The notes: generated from the sequence alone by a model not told the origin. A stretch of DNA of 64,000 nucleotides from Limnochordia bacterium (GCA_023230925.1 JALNWK010000003.1:1-64000), one strand, 5' to 3'. Shown: positions 52,836 to 63,146, counted from the stretch's first letter. Numbers and translations: made by a program.

Positions 52836-54046
52836 GTGCTGTGAAACCTCTTTTCTTTTGATAGTGACCACTAGATATCTTAACATAACAAGGACTGCTT
52901 TGCTATCCTAGGCCAGACTTTGTATAAGTTAGCGCGTCAGGCTACTCTCACTGGGGTTTTATGTGATACATGAAGGGCAACGTTTTCAGTCATATCGACG
53001 GTCTCTATATTGGGCCCACAAAGAAGTTCTATCATTAGACTTGTCTAGCTTTGTTTTCCTTCACATACGGGCCAAATTTCTGGGTTTCACGAGACCGAGA
53101 CTTCTGTGCGGTGTGCTATTGGACACCAGGTGTAGTAACAGTACTAAGGGTTGTCAAACTGCGTGCAGACAAAGCTTCGCGAAAAGAAGTCCTAGAGTTT
53201 ACAGCTCTAGAAGGTCGCACGAGTTGAGGTGTTACAAACTCACTGGGTAGCGGTTGGGATAGTGAGAAGGATGTCCAGGCACAGAAAAGGCCTGACACAT
53301 GCGCCCGAAAAAAGGTCATAATGTTACGTACATCTACGACTAAACACCAGATAATCCCCTCAGAACAAGGGTCTGGGGAAGCTAATGACTGCAGACCAAC
53401 TTGTCTGGAAGCTGGTAAATTGTTTGGACGAATTCTCTGATGAAATCTGATGAAAAAGGTAGAAATAGGGAGCCAATTCGCACATAATCAACCGAGTTGG
53501 GGTAAAGCCGCTGCCCGAGAATATTGTTTTTCACAGGGGTCTTTGATACATTAACGATAATAACGTTGCATACAATAATCGGGTTATAGACTATCTGTAC
53601 TAGTTGGTTGCATATACCAAACTGGATTATTAAAGGTATCTTGTCGTTACATTTGTATGAGGATGAGTAAAGGGTTTTTCAGCTAAGCAGAATGTATCGG
53701 TGTACGCTGTGGCACTATGAGCAAATCGGCAATCCTATGAAACGTATCGAATACTTAGTTTACGCTGAATCTCGATTACATAAGACGCGGCACAGCTCGA
53801 CCAAGAACAAATGACTAGTAGCCTCAAGAAAGCAAAGGTGATTACCATACTAGTCTAGTAGCAACTGAGCAGGTTTGACTTGTGACTTTATCTTATATCT
53901 GATCTAGGACGGGCGCAAAATGATGTAACGATCGGTCCATGGGCGAGCTGACACTGTAAACCAAGCTAGCTTGCAGACTCGTACTTGGAAGAATACTCCA
54001 CGGCGTAGTTGGGTTGAATTCATTCTATGCTTCTGGGAGCTAAAAC
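52836..54046. other. 1.2-kb gene-poor stretch
   Basis: No gene recognised on either strand: frames are short, without sites or family signatures. It may contain the lost 5' part of the sugar-binding protein gene that follows, but no signal peptide can be read. No insertion-sequence ends were seen. Confidence 0.5.
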
Positions 54047-55176
54047 GATTCTTACTTTGCTTTTGAAGAGGCTAATCCAGGTATTGAGGTGGAACTGCGA
54101 CCTGGGTCAAAGAGAGATCAGTTCATTGCGGCATTCGCTGGTGGAGTAGCCCCGGATGTGTTTGTGATCGGTTCAGGGATCCCTGGATACGCCCAGAACC
54201 ATATGATTAGCCCCATTACATCCTCTGTGCAAGAAGACGGATTCAGCGCAACTGATTTCTTTCCGGCTGGCTGGATGGAGGTGCAGTGGAAGGGTGATGT
54301 CTGGGCGTTACCACTAACGCTAGATCCGAACTTTGCCTTGCTTGGCAATCGCCGATTACTGGAGGAGGCGGGGTTACCAGGAGAGACTTTGCCGACAACT
54401 ATTGCGGTTCTAGATAACCATATTCATCGCTTGACACAACTAGATGCCGATGGCCGTGCCCCGAGATTGGGATGTCAGTCTGGGATAACGCGTGGGGTCA
54501 GCTAAACAACCTATATACGTGGGGCTGGGCATTTGGAGGAGCCTTCTACGATGTGGTGAGCGATACGGCGACTTTGACCGATCCTCAGGTAGTCAAAGCC
54601 CTTGAATGGTTAGCCGATCACTATAACCGGTATGTTATGACACTTGCGGGTAAGAATCCGTCCTTCGTTAGGCGCTTTATAGACGAAGATGAAGTCATGA
54701 TTACTGCCCATACTGAAGTCATTGGCGAGGTGCTTAACTTCAATCCGGAGATCAAGTTGACCCTTGGGATCATGCCTCACGAGGCAGGAGTTGGTCCAGA
54801 GAATCCGGCTTGGGTTGGCGGATGGCGCATTGTACTTGTCGAAGGAAGTCAGTATACCGAGGAGGCATGGAAACTGATCAGGTTTTTGGCCGCCGATCCT
54901 GTGGGAACAGGTGTCTTTGGGGTGACCGCCAGTCAATACCCGGGGTATCGGTATTCAAATGCCTATGATCAGTTCAAGATGGATCCGATTCGAGGTTTCT
55001 TTGCCCAAATACTCGAGGCCGCTCAACGGGTTCGTCCTGTGACTACGCAGTCGGATGTGTTTACCAGGGAAATCCAAGCCTTGGTGCGTCCAGTCTATGC
55101 GGGGGAGAAGTCACCGCAAGCTGCATTGGCAGAGGCTAATCGTCGCATTAATCAGGCGCTTCATGATGCACGATAA
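54047..55176 (+). pseudogene. Broken ABC sugar-transporter solute-binding protein
   Basis: Two frames together make most of an extracellular solute-binding protein of family 1. The first (open from 54047; GTG 54089) begins with AFEEANPGIEVELRPGSK, normally found about residue 60, and ends at 54505. The second (54472-55176) starts with WDNAWGQLNNLYTWGWAFGG and runs to the C-terminal end. The frame change lies near 54465-54475 and corresponds to one lost base. The signal peptide and the first 50 or so residues are missing. The gene precedes two glycosidase genes, so the intact protein probably brought oligosaccharides to the cell. The transporter permeases are absent. Confidence 0.85.
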
Positions 55177-55190
55177 ACCATAGGCGCGGA

Positions 55191-55233
55191 GAAATCACGG
55201 TCACCATAGTCTCAACAAGGTGATCGTGATTTC
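55191..55233 (+). terminator. Hairpin after the sugar-binding pseudogene
   Basis: Arms GAAATCACGGTCACC and GGTGATCGTGATTTC pair over 15 bases with one G-T pair and a 13-nt loop, 15 nt after the stop. A short TCCTTAG follows, so termination is plausible. Confidence 0.65.
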
Positions 55234-55410
55234 CTTAGTACTGAAGCATAGGTGGCTGTCACCGTTGTCTTAGTTGACAGGAAAGCGAAATGTGATGCCT
55301 GGTTGATACAATACCGCGTCTGCATCTTCGCTTCAGAGTGATAGTCTGTGATGAACAGGCTAGAGACTCTCCACGTGGTTTCGTTCATCGGTTGAATAGG
55401 AGGGTTACCT

Positions 55411-58200
55411 ATGTTCATAGATTACTTTCAAGACAGTGCCCTTTGCCGGATACTGGAGTTGTTTCTGATTGTTGTAGTTTTAACTACGGGGTGTCCCGCG
55501 ATGGCCAAAACGCTGTTTCAGACGGGTATTAATACATACGATCCACGAATTGACCTGAGAACCGATGGGGTCATGGTACATAAACATGGCCTGATAACTC
55601 CGCCTGTATCCTATACCCTAAGGGATTGGAAATCAATCGGCAACTATCTTGTCTACCGCATGTGGCTTATCGGGTCAGATGCTGGCCAGAGCTTTACCCG
55701 GGGCGAGTACGACGGACATGAATATCCGGAGGCAATTGAGACTGGCCGAGTGGGAAATCATTTTGCAGTAGGCAGCCGTCCATATATGGTACCAACTACC
55801 GCCTGGAACGAGTATATGCGTCGCATTACCCGTGAATCCATCGATGCCGGTGTCGTTGGAGTTGTCCCAGAGGAGCCGCTGGCCCATGCCGCAGCGGGAT
55901 ACAGTCCGGCCTTTCAGCTAGCATGGGAAGACTTCTATGGCGAGCCTTGGCAACCACCGCACAGTTCACGCGATGCCTTTTGGAAGAAGTCCAAGCTGCA
56001 GAGTCATCTTTACCTGGAGACAGTCAAAGCGGTTATTGATGAAGCTAAAACATGCAGCAACGGCGAGACAGAAGTCCTTCTTCCGACGCACAGCCTCATC
56101 AGTCATGCGGCAGGTCAGATGATTTTCCCCAGTGGGGCTGCCGCGAGGTTACCCGGTCTTGATGGCATTATCGGACAAGTATGGACGGGTCCAATTAGCT
56201 GGTCCCTTGGTGTTTATGCGGGCAACCGCCTCACTCGGGATAATGGTTTCTTTGATTCGGCTTGGCTTCTGTATAGCTACTTTGCTAACCTAACCCGTGA
56301 CAGTGAAAAACAGATGTTTCTACTAGGTGATCCGGTTGAAGACGATCCACAATATCGTTGGGAACAGTATCATCTGTGGTACAATCAGACACTTGTTGCC
56401 ATGCTCATGTTTTCTGATGTCTTTGGATACCAGGTTATGCCTTGGCCGGAGCGGGTTTTTCTACCAGGCTATGGTACCGGAGGAGGAAGTCCAGGTCCAG
56501 CTGAGTACCGTACCCAACTCATGGTCAATTTCCAGGCTCTTAGCGATATGGAAAATCAAGAAGAGATCCATTGGCAGGGAGGAACGGAGGGAATTGGTGT
56601 TTTGGTGGGCGACACGATGGTATGGCAGCGTGGAGGCCCAGAAGGCTCGGGCATGGAATCCTTCCACGGTCTGGTCTTACCTTTGCTGAGGCAAGGCATC
56701 CCCGTTCAAGTGCTCCCAGTCGAACGGATTATAGATCAGGGTTATCTTGATCCATTTCGTTTGCTTTTGGTTAGCTACGACATGTGGAAACCGCTCGATC
56801 CAGCCTCTCATGTTGCTTTGAGACAATGGGTTCAACAAGGGGGGATTTTGGTATTCTTTGATGGAAATGACGCATATAACCAAGTAGATGAATGGTGGCG
56901 TCAAGCCGGGTACCATGCTCCGGTGGAACACCTCTTTGAACAGTTAGGCATTCCGGTGGAACGGCAAAGTCGCGCAAGTGTTAAGCCCCAGGAGAGCATG
57001 GGGTGGCAGGAAGTGCTCCGTTCTGAGGCGGACTATCATAACTTGGAGAACATGAAGACCTACTCTATCGATTTGGCGCCTTTTCTGCCTGCGGATCAGA
57101 TTCTTGTGCGGCTTGAGGACGGTTCCAAGCAGGATGGCTGGGGACCCTTTCTTGAATCAGTCACCCTTGACTACGAGACGACTGATGGTACGAAACAAAG
57201 TATTTCATTTAAGGCCAATGGAGGGCCAGAAGAGGCCAAGTATCTTGTGGAGGTCATTTCGCCGGGTGGTGTGAATCCAGGTCGTAGGTTTGCCGATGCT
57301 ACAGGCTCCTTCACCTATGCTTTCCCTGTTTCAAATGTGAAATCCGGGAAGCTAGAGATGAGGGTAGGAAATAACTTCGTGATCAAAGTACAAACGGAAC
57401 AGCAAGAAAACGTGTTAGTTGGGACCGGTGGTATGCCGAGTAGTCTTCTTACGACCCTTGACAGTTTGTTGGTCGGCCAAGAGGTACCCGTTACCAGTTA
57501 TGCTTTTGATGGTGAGAACAGCTCTACTTATCAAAGGCAAGTTGGCCAAGGATACTTCGTGTACATCGGTGTCCCCTCGGCTCTTTTTGCAAGAACAATG
57601 GACGGGGCTAACTTCATTTGCTTATTATCGTCCTACGCGGTAGAGCAGTTGGGAGGAGGGGAATATCGAGAAGAGGGCACCATGGTTCTTAGAAGAGGCT
57701 CCTACTGGATTGCTCATGCTCTTACTGGAGAGCATCGGTTGACCGGGCAGTTCGTAGATTTACTGGACCCGTGTCTTTCGGTAGCAAGTGAATTTGTTCT
57801 ATCCGAGGGTGAATCGGCGCTGCTTTACGACGTTACGGATCTTCTCGAAGGAGTGACACCCCGTGTTCTTTACGGCAGTCGGGAGTTGCTCAAGACGGAG
57901 ACTACCGGCGAGCAAACCTATGTGGTGAGTGCAGGGCCTTGGCAAACACCCGGTGTGGTCCGCTTGTATGCTGGCAATCGAAAGCCCGAAAAGGTGACTG
58001 CTTACGCCATGCGTGGTTTTGGTCGTCGACTAGAGGCGGAGGAGATCGAGGACCTATCACCGTGGATTGCGAAGCTAGAGGCGGGCGAGATGCAACAAAC
58101 ATCAGCTAAGTGGGCTTGGGACGAGGCATCCCGAACCTTTCACATCGAATTTGAACAGTGGCATAGTGGTGTACTGATTGTGGTTGACTGGGAATACTGA
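55411..58200 (+). CDS. Large secreted glycosidase-like protein of unknown family
   Basis: This 929-residue protein has an N-terminal hydrophobic signal region (about 12-31) and likely cleavage after AMA. Residues 40-370 look like a TIM-barrel glycosidase: GVVPEEPLAH near 152 holds a possible catalytic Glu, and aromatic-rich segments follow. Residues 385-520 look like the GATase/beta-galactosidase trimerisation fold (PVQVLPVERI near 433, LRQWVQQGGILVFFDG near 470). Later parts are beta-rich, possibly one or two sugar-binding domains and a C-terminal sandwich. I do not recognise the family. AGGAGGG lies 6 nt before ATG 55411. Next to a GH78 gene, it likely acts on a rhamnose-containing glycan. 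Confidence 0.72.
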   Translation: MFIDYFQDSALCRILELFLIVVVLTTGCPAMAKTLFQTGINTYDPRIDLRTDGVMVHKHGLITPPVSYTLRDWKSIGNYLVYRMWLIGSDAGQSFTRGEYDGHEYPEAIETGRVGNHFAVGSRPYMVPTTAWNEYMRRITRESIDAGVVGVVPEEPLAHAAAGYSPAFQLAWEDFYGEPWQPPHSSRDAFWKKSKLQSHLYLETVKAVIDEAKTCSNGETEVLLPTHSLISHAAGQMIFPSGAAARLPGLDGIIGQVWTGPISWSLGVYAGNRLTRDNGFFDSAWLLYSYFANLTRDSEKQMFLLGDPVEDDPQYRWEQYHLWYNQTLVAMLMFSDVFGYQVMPWPERVFLPGYGTGGGSPGPAEYRTQLMVNFQALSDMENQEEIHWQGGTEGIGVLVGDTMVWQRGGPEGSGMESFHGLVLPLLRQGIPVQVLPVERIIDQGYLDPFRLLLVSYDMWKPLDPASHVALRQWVQQGGILVFFDGNDAYNQVDEWWRQAGYHAPVEHLFEQLGIPVERQSRASVKPQESMGWQEVLRSEADYHNLENMKTYSIDLAPFLPADQILVRLEDGSKQDGWGPFLESVTLDYETTDGTKQSISFKANGGPEEAKYLVEVISPGGVNPGRRFADATGSFTYAFPVSNVKSGKLEMRVGNNFVIKVQTEQQENVLVGTGGMPSSLLTTLDSLLVGQEVPVTSYAFDGENSSTYQRQVGQGYFVYIGVPSALFARTMDGANFICLLSSYAVEQLGGGEYREEGTMVLRRGSYWIAHALTGEHRLTGQFVDLLDPCLSVASEFVLSEGESALLYDVTDLLEGVTPRVLYGSRELLKTETTGEQTYVVSAGPWQTPGVVRLYAGNRKPEKVTAYAMRGFGRRLEAEEIEDLSPWIAKLEAGEMQQTSAKWAWDEASRTFHIEFEQWHSGVLIVVDWEY

Positions 58201-58308
58201 AGTTGCTTTCGCGGTTTCTATTTGCCAAGTCCAGGTGAAAACCTCGTGTAGAGATGACTACTAGCTAGGAACAGGCGTAAAGAACTGAGCATATGGAGGC
58301 CAGAAATT

Positions 58309-60594
58309 ATGCGCGTCGCACCAATTAAATGGCAAGCTGAATGGATCTGGGATGCCTACCGACGAGAGACCCCCAATACGCTTTTGTTTTTCAAAAAAGT
58401 GGTGGATCTTCCGGCGGAAGTCCAGTCGGCAAGTATTCAGATCAGTTGCTCTGGAAGCTACAAATTATATATTAATTCAACATATATCGGGCGGGGCCCC
58501 TATCCTGCCGATCCAGCCTGGCAATCATATGATTCTTACGAACTCGATGCCACGCCGTTTGTGCCCGGTGTAAACCTCATTACCGTCAAGGCCTATAATT
58601 ACGGCGTGGGTACGCATAGTCGCCCATGGGTACCGGGCGGTCTGATCTTGCAAGGTGAAATAACTACCCATCGTGGCCCGACCTTTGCTGTGACCACAGA
58701 TACGTCCTGGTGTGTAAAGTACCCATCCGGATGGATGCAAGGCACCACCCAGATGTTTTGGACTACTGGTTTTCAAGAGATAGTTGACCTTCGGAAAGAT
58801 CGGGACCTATTGCACGCACTTCCCAAACCGAATCGCGGTTGGCAGAAAGCAGTCAGCTACGGGAAACCTCCGGTTGAGCCCTGGAAACGTCTAATCCCTC
58901 GGGAGATTCCTTATCTAGAAGAAACCTTGGTGGAACCCCAGAACGTGGTTGACGTGGGGCGTCTTCAAGAACCCACCCAGATGCCACACCCTCTTACGTT
59001 AGGTATATGGATGCAATCAGAGAAGACAATCTCTGATAAGAACGTCTTTTCGGGGGGCACAATTCTGCCCCCCGGACCTGATGAAAGTGGAACGTTCCTT
59101 CTGTACGATTTCGGTCGGGAGATTGTAGGCTACCCAGACATCGTGCTTCAAACCGATGGCAAAGCCATTGTAGATATTGGGTATAGTGAGTGTCTCACTG
59201 AGGAAGGACGTATCTTTCCTACACGGCAAGGTATCGATCAGACGGATCGGCTCATCATTGGTCCAGGAACTAATCATTGGGAAGCAATGGGTCGTAGAGC
59301 TTTTCGCTATCTGCAGATCTGTATTCGAAAGACGGCAAATCCAGTTACGATCGACAGACTTTGTGTCCGGGCTACTAAATATCCGGTTAACGACCAGAGT
59401 GTTTTCCAATCCGATGATCCGGTGCTAAACGAAGTCTATTCGGTTAGCAAATATACCCTGAATCTGGGGATGCAGGATCACTTTGAGGATTGCCCTTTAC
59501 GGGAACAGGCCCAGTACGTAGGGGACACTAGAGTTACATCTTTGTATAACTACATGACCTTTGGGGATCAGCTTTTGCCTGCTAAAGCCATCCGGCAATT
59601 CGGTAGATCGCAGTATGTGTCGGGACGAATTCCCAGCATTGCTCCTGGTGGTACCAACCATAACATCATCGATTACTCCTTACTGTGGGTTACTCTCCTG
59701 TATGAATACTGGTTCTACACGGGACGGAAAGAGCTTCTGCAGGAGATGTATCCGCACGTGGTTACTCTTTTGGAGTGGCTCCAGTTAGAATCGGATGCAG
59801 ATGGCTTCCTTGTTACAGAGGGCAAAGCCGGTTGGTGGATGTTCATTGACTGGGGTCACTTGCCGCATACCGGCATCATTACCGCTGTGCAGTGCCTCTA
59901 CTACCAAGCCCTGTTTCAAGCGGGAATAATCGCAGAACAGATCGGCCGACACTATGAGGCGCAAAGCTGGAACGAGAGAGCAGAGAAATTGCGTCAGGCT
60001 ATTCGGAGCCGAATGCGTACGTCGGAGGGTCTGTTTACCGATAGGATCGGCACCGAATGCTGCGGGCTTCACGCCAATATACTTGCCGGTGTATGTAACG
60101 TGGTTACTGGCGAAGAACGTCGCCGTCTCGCAGAAGTTCTATCTACGTGGGATGATCGCTTCTTGACTGCCCATACAGGTTACTTCAATTTTTTTGTTCT
60201 GCAGTTTCTCTTTGAAAATGGTCATGCAGACCGTGCCCTCAAGTTGCTTACCCAGTTTTGGGGAAAGATGCTAGAAAACGGAGCTACCACCTGGTGGGAG
60301 CGGTATGAGCCTGGATTCGATCCTACTGTGAACTCAACCGTTAGCCTGTGTCATCCATGGTCCAGTGGACCAGCTTATCTTATCCCTGCCTATATCCTTG
60401 GAGTACGTCCAGCAACACCTGGGTTCGGTAAGATCTACTTCTCACCTTACCTAGGAGACCTCCACGAGGCGGAAGGACGGATTCCTACACCACATGGGTT
60501 GATCCGGGTTAAGCTGCAGCGTGCAGGAAACGAGGTACAAAGTGAACTAGAGTTACCACCAGGAATAGAGGTCATCCCGTCGGAGATAGTATAG
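58309..60594 (+). CDS. GH78 alpha-L-rhamnosidase
   Basis: The 761-residue protein removes terminal alpha-L-rhamnose from glycans or glycosides. The N-terminal part (1-220) is beta-sandwich, with WIWDAYRRETPNTLLFFKK at the start, typical of the family. The (alpha/alpha)6 barrel begins near 370 and contains EDCPLREQAQYVGDTR (about 395), the catalytic motif with acidic residues. The C-terminal domain runs to 761. There is no signal peptide, so it acts inside the cell on imported oligosaccharides. GGAGG lies 9 nt before ATG 58309. The secreted glycosidase-like gene lies 108 nt upstream, and the two probably form one operon. Confidence 0.92.
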   Translation: MRVAPIKWQAEWIWDAYRRETPNTLLFFKKVVDLPAEVQSASIQISCSGSYKLYINSTYIGRGPYPADPAWQSYDSYELDATPFVPGVNLITVKAYNYGVGTHSRPWVPGGLILQGEITTHRGPTFAVTTDTSWCVKYPSGWMQGTTQMFWTTGFQEIVDLRKDRDLLHALPKPNRGWQKAVSYGKPPVEPWKRLIPREIPYLEETLVEPQNVVDVGRLQEPTQMPHPLTLGIWMQSEKTISDKNVFSGGTILPPGPDESGTFLLYDFGREIVGYPDIVLQTDGKAIVDIGYSECLTEEGRIFPTRQGIDQTDRLIIGPGTNHWEAMGRRAFRYLQICIRKTANPVTIDRLCVRATKYPVNDQSVFQSDDPVLNEVYSVSKYTLNLGMQDHFEDCPLREQAQYVGDTRVTSLYNYMTFGDQLLPAKAIRQFGRSQYVSGRIPSIAPGGTNHNIIDYSLLWVTLLYEYWFYTGRKELLQEMYPHVVTLLEWLQLESDADGFLVTEGKAGWWMFIDWGHLPHTGIITAVQCLYYQALFQAGIIAEQIGRHYEAQSWNERAEKLRQAIRSRMRTSEGLFTDRIGTECCGLHANILAGVCNVVTGEERRRLAEVLSTWDDRFLTAHTGYFNFFVLQFLFENGHADRALKLLTQFWGKMLENGATTWWERYEPGFDPTVNSTVSLCHPWSSGPAYLIPAYILGVRPATPGFGKIYFSPYLGDLHEAEGRIPTPHGLIRVKLQRAGNEVQSELELPPGIEVIPSEIV

Positions 60595-61178
60595 AATACA
60601 CCGGTAAAACCCTAGCTCTTAATCCGGAGATGAAAGGTCTGTTTTGGATGGCATTGGCTCGTACTGGCCAATGCCATTACCTATATGTATGCTGGGTTGA
60701 GACAGAACCCACAGGTTTCTAGGTGCCTTCCATCGCAGCACCCGTTGTTTTGCCTAAGGCATTGAGCATCGCGATGATTATCGGTGACAGTACCAATCTA
60801 CGCTGACGGTGATAGTGTAAATAAAACTACTATTCTACCTCGCAGACTCTTATGCGAACAGTGATTAGACTACTTCATGCTATTCACTCGGATGAGGTTC
60901 ATATAATCCAAACGGACGAAGTTGTCATTGGTAATAAGAGGATGAAGACCGCTTTGGGCCGAAGTGTTTATTGGGCGAACAACCTTCTAGTCTAACTTGG
61001 TCCTAAAGCTGATTATCTTACCTACAAAATATTTCAAGAGCCATTTAGTGGCACGGTGAATGGAACGCATTACTGTTAGGCACCATATTATTTGCATGGC
61101 TCCCACAAAGTCAGTTGCAACCCGACGTTGAAAATGTGTCATACTAGAAGCAGAGTGAATGTCGGGGAGGTTGGAAGG
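60595..61178. other. Gene-poor stretch after the rhamnosidase gene
   Basis: No gene recognised. It holds a hairpin at 60648-60677 and otherwise only short frames up to the toxin-antitoxin promoter region. Confidence 0.5.
60648..60677 (+). terminator. Hairpin after the rhamnosidase gene
   Basis: Arms ATGGCATTGGC and GCCAATGCCAT are perfect, with an 8-nt loop, about 54 nt after the stop. There is no T-run; the position suggests a transcript end. Confidence 0.6.
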
Positions 61179-61358
61179 TTGCGAAAAATGACATTACAAA
61201 GGCAAGAAAAATCGTTGCGGTTTGCTGAAGCCAATCTTCGGTTTGAAGGTTCTGTCGTGCCCCCCGCAGTAAAAAGGGATTGCCGGAAAATGCTTAGGGG
61301 TGAAGTGACCAGCGAACAACTTGTTGCGAAATATCTAGCAGCAGTGAATAAGGAGTAG
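61179..61358 (+). CDS. VbhA-like antitoxin of a Fic toxin
   Basis: This 59-residue protein matches VbhA-type antitoxins, which hold Fic toxins inactive by pushing a helix into the ATP site. The inhibitory helix motif is S/TxxxE(G/N); here NLRFEG has Asn where Ser or Thr is usual, but keeps the inhibitory Glu and the Gly. The C-terminal part KMLRGEVTSEQLVAKYL is typical. TTG 61179 is preferred because GGGGAGG lies 8 nt before it; ATG 61188 is the alternative. The Fic toxin gene starts 4 nt after its stop. Confidence 0.85.
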   Translation: MRKMTLQRQEKSLRFAEANLRFEGSVVPPAVKRDCRKMLRGEVTSEQLVAKYLAAVNKE

Positions 61359-61362
61359 TGTT

Positions 61363-61941
61363 TTGGGAGATTATTTCACCGAAGAGCCTGGTATCCTACC
61401 AAATAAGTTGGGTGTTGACGACCCGGAACTATTAAAGGCGATTGAGGTTAGTGTAGTAATGGTTCGTCTCATCTGGTTAGAGGAAAACCCCATTAATGGT
61501 GAGATTGGTTTTGACCACTTGTGTGCGATCCATCGGTATTCGTTTTCAGACCTGTATCATTTCGCCGGTGTGATGAGAGACGTTTGGCTGGCGAAAGACG
61601 ATGGCGTGTTTTGCTATCCTGAGAATCTTGAAGGGGCCCAGCAAGCGATTTTTACTCAGTTGAAGCATGATAAGTTGCTTAAGGGGCTTGGGAAACCTGA
61701 GTTTATTGAGAAATTAGCTACCTTAACAGGTGATCTAATAGCATTACATCCTTTTAGGGAAGGAAATGGCCGGTCAGTTCGAGCTTTTCTTAAGCAATTG
61801 GCTGAAAATGCTGGCTATGACTTGAACTACGAGGACGTGCGTGACGATGAGCTTTTATCAACTGATATTGCTACATTTAAAGGGAACTTGGCTCCTTTAA
61901 AGGAATTACTCCATAGAATAGTGTCGCCAGTCGCGGTCTAG
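61363..61941 (+). CDS. Fic-family AMP-transferase toxin
   Basis: The 192-residue Fic protein has the full core motif HPFREGNGRSVR near residue 129, with the catalytic His and the Mg and ATP contacts. The flap and the first helix (FDHLCAIHRYSFSDLYHFAGVMRD near 45-68) fit the VbhT/Fic group. Fic enzymes add AMP to target proteins, in VbhT-type toxins to DNA gyrase and topoisomerase IV; the target here is unknown. TTG 61363 has AAGGAG at 7 nt, inside the end of the antitoxin gene. Translation of the toxin is therefore coupled to that of the antitoxin. Confidence 0.92.
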   Translation: MGDYFTEEPGILPNKLGVDDPELLKAIEVSVVMVRLIWLEENPINGEIGFDHLCAIHRYSFSDLYHFAGVMRDVWLAKDDGVFCYPENLEGAQQAIFTQLKHDKLLKGLGKPEFIEKLATLTGDLIALHPFREGNGRSVRAFLKQLAENAGYDLNYEDVRDDELLSTDIATFKGNLAPLKELLHRIVSPVAV

Positions 61942-62539
61942 ATTGCTGATTATACCGCAGTCCATACGTAGACCAATTCCAGACTAATTCCGCGCCCTAT
62001 TTTGTCATTGTTTCTCGAAAAACAAAAAACCCCGCATCTAACCGACTTAGGTCTTACTCCAAGTGTATCATTTAATATGCTTGACTCATGCAGTTTTTGT
62101 CCCAATTAATGTGGTGCCTAACACAATTCCAAGCTAACTGAAATGTAAAACTTCGGCTAATCTCCTTAACCGCTCTAACTCTAGGTTCCTATGTTTGCAG
62201 ATATCTTTTTTCTATCAGATTCTGCCCTGTTATTCATCGATTTTTTGCTAACTCGTTTCGTAATGTAGGGAAAGGAGCCAACCTTGTTGAAGGATTTCTT
62301 GAGGTTACGAGGCGTGGCCGGAAGCCTATAGAATTGGTCAAGCCACATGTTTGGTAATCGGTAATCTCCACTTTATCGGTAAAAATACCTGGCTGGTAAG
62401 ACTGCTAGACTTCAACCAGAACCAGTGTCTTTGGATACTCTTGTCTAAGCGGGGAAATTATTGCCAACATGTTTAGCTAACACCGGGGAAAACTTAAGAA
62501 AGAGTCTCATACCACGGATAAAGGAGGTGACATGCGCCT
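61942..62539. other. Gene-poor stretch between the Fic toxin and coat protein genes
   Basis: No gene recognised. A 15-codon frame at about 62285 has an AAAGGAG site but is too short to assign. No clear sporulation sigma-factor promoter was identified. Confidence 0.45.
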
Positions 62540-62776
62540 ATGATCAACACCCAACCCACTATGACCCTGCCTCCCGAGGTTCTTACGGGAAAGGATCTGA
62601 CTTACATAGAAGATGCAATGTCATGGGAGCTTTTGGCTATGAAAAAGTGCCGGCATTATGCAAGTATGTGCCAGGATACGGAGGTTCGAAACTTCCTAGA
62701 CGAAGCTGGCCGCATGCATCAAGGTCACTACATTAAGCTACACCAACACCTAAGTTCGGAGAAGGTTATGCAATAG
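62540..62776 (+). CDS. Small CotF-like spore coat protein
   Basis: The 78-residue protein is helical, with EDAMSWELLAMKKCRHYASMC and FLDEAGRMHQGHYIKLHQHL-type segments, as in the first half of CotF/ferritin-like coat proteins. Strong AAAGGAGGTGA at 62520-62530 precedes ATG 62540. A second CotF-type gene follows 21 nt later. They are probably expressed in the mother cell during sporulation, by analogy with Bacillus cotF. Confidence 0.82.
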   Translation: MINTQPTMTLPPEVLTGKDLTYIEDAMSWELLAMKKCRHYASMCQDTEVRNFLDEAGRMHQGHYIKLHQHLSSEKVMQ

Positions 62777-62797
62777 TAGGAAAGGAGGATACCAAAG

Positions 62798-63118
62798 ATG
62801 CCGCAGAAGATTCAAAATCCCGATATGCTCTCTAAGGTTAAAGGGCCAGAGCTAAACGATCGTGACATGATCAATGACATTTTGGCAACGGATAAGTACT
62901 TGACCGATGGCTATAACGTCTTTGCCCGAGAAGCAAGTCATCAGTCGCTACACCAAGATGTGCTAGGATTGCTAAATGAGACCCATCAGTGCGCTAGGAA
63001 AGCGTATGAGACAATGTTCCGCAAGGGTTGGTATGCCCTCGAAACCGCCCAGGCCCAACAGGTACAACAGTCCCAACAGCAGTTTGCCGGATACATGAGC
63101 CAATTCCCCTATCAATGA
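62798..63118 (+). CDS. CotF-family spore coat protein
   Basis: The 106-residue protein has the CotF helical pair: LNDRDMINDILATDKYLTDG (20 residues from about 27) and HQSLHQDVLGLLNETHQ near 58. The C-terminal tail is glutamine-rich (QAQQVQQSQQQ). CotF-type proteins occur in spore coats of Firmicutes. AAAGGAGG precedes ATG 62798 by 10 nt. It follows the small CotF-like gene in a two-gene operon that ends with a hairpin at 63125-63146. Confidence 0.88.
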   Translation: MPQKIQNPDMLSKVKGPELNDRDMINDILATDKYLTDGYNVFAREASHQSLHQDVLGLLNETHQCARKAYETMFRKGWYALETAQAQQVQQSQQQFAGYMSQFPYQ

Positions 63119-63124
63119 GTTCCA

Positions 63125-63146
63125 GGAGAGGGTTTTGACCCTCTCC
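63125..63146 (+). terminator. Hairpin terminator of the cotF operon
   Basis: Arms GGAGAGGGT and ACCCTCTCC flank a TTTG loop, 6 nt after the stop. A T-poor AAACTTGTTCT follows; the stem is strong. Confidence 0.7.

Noticed and set aside
52836..54046. Insertion sequence in the long gap
   Set aside because: No transposase piece or terminal inverted repeat was found.
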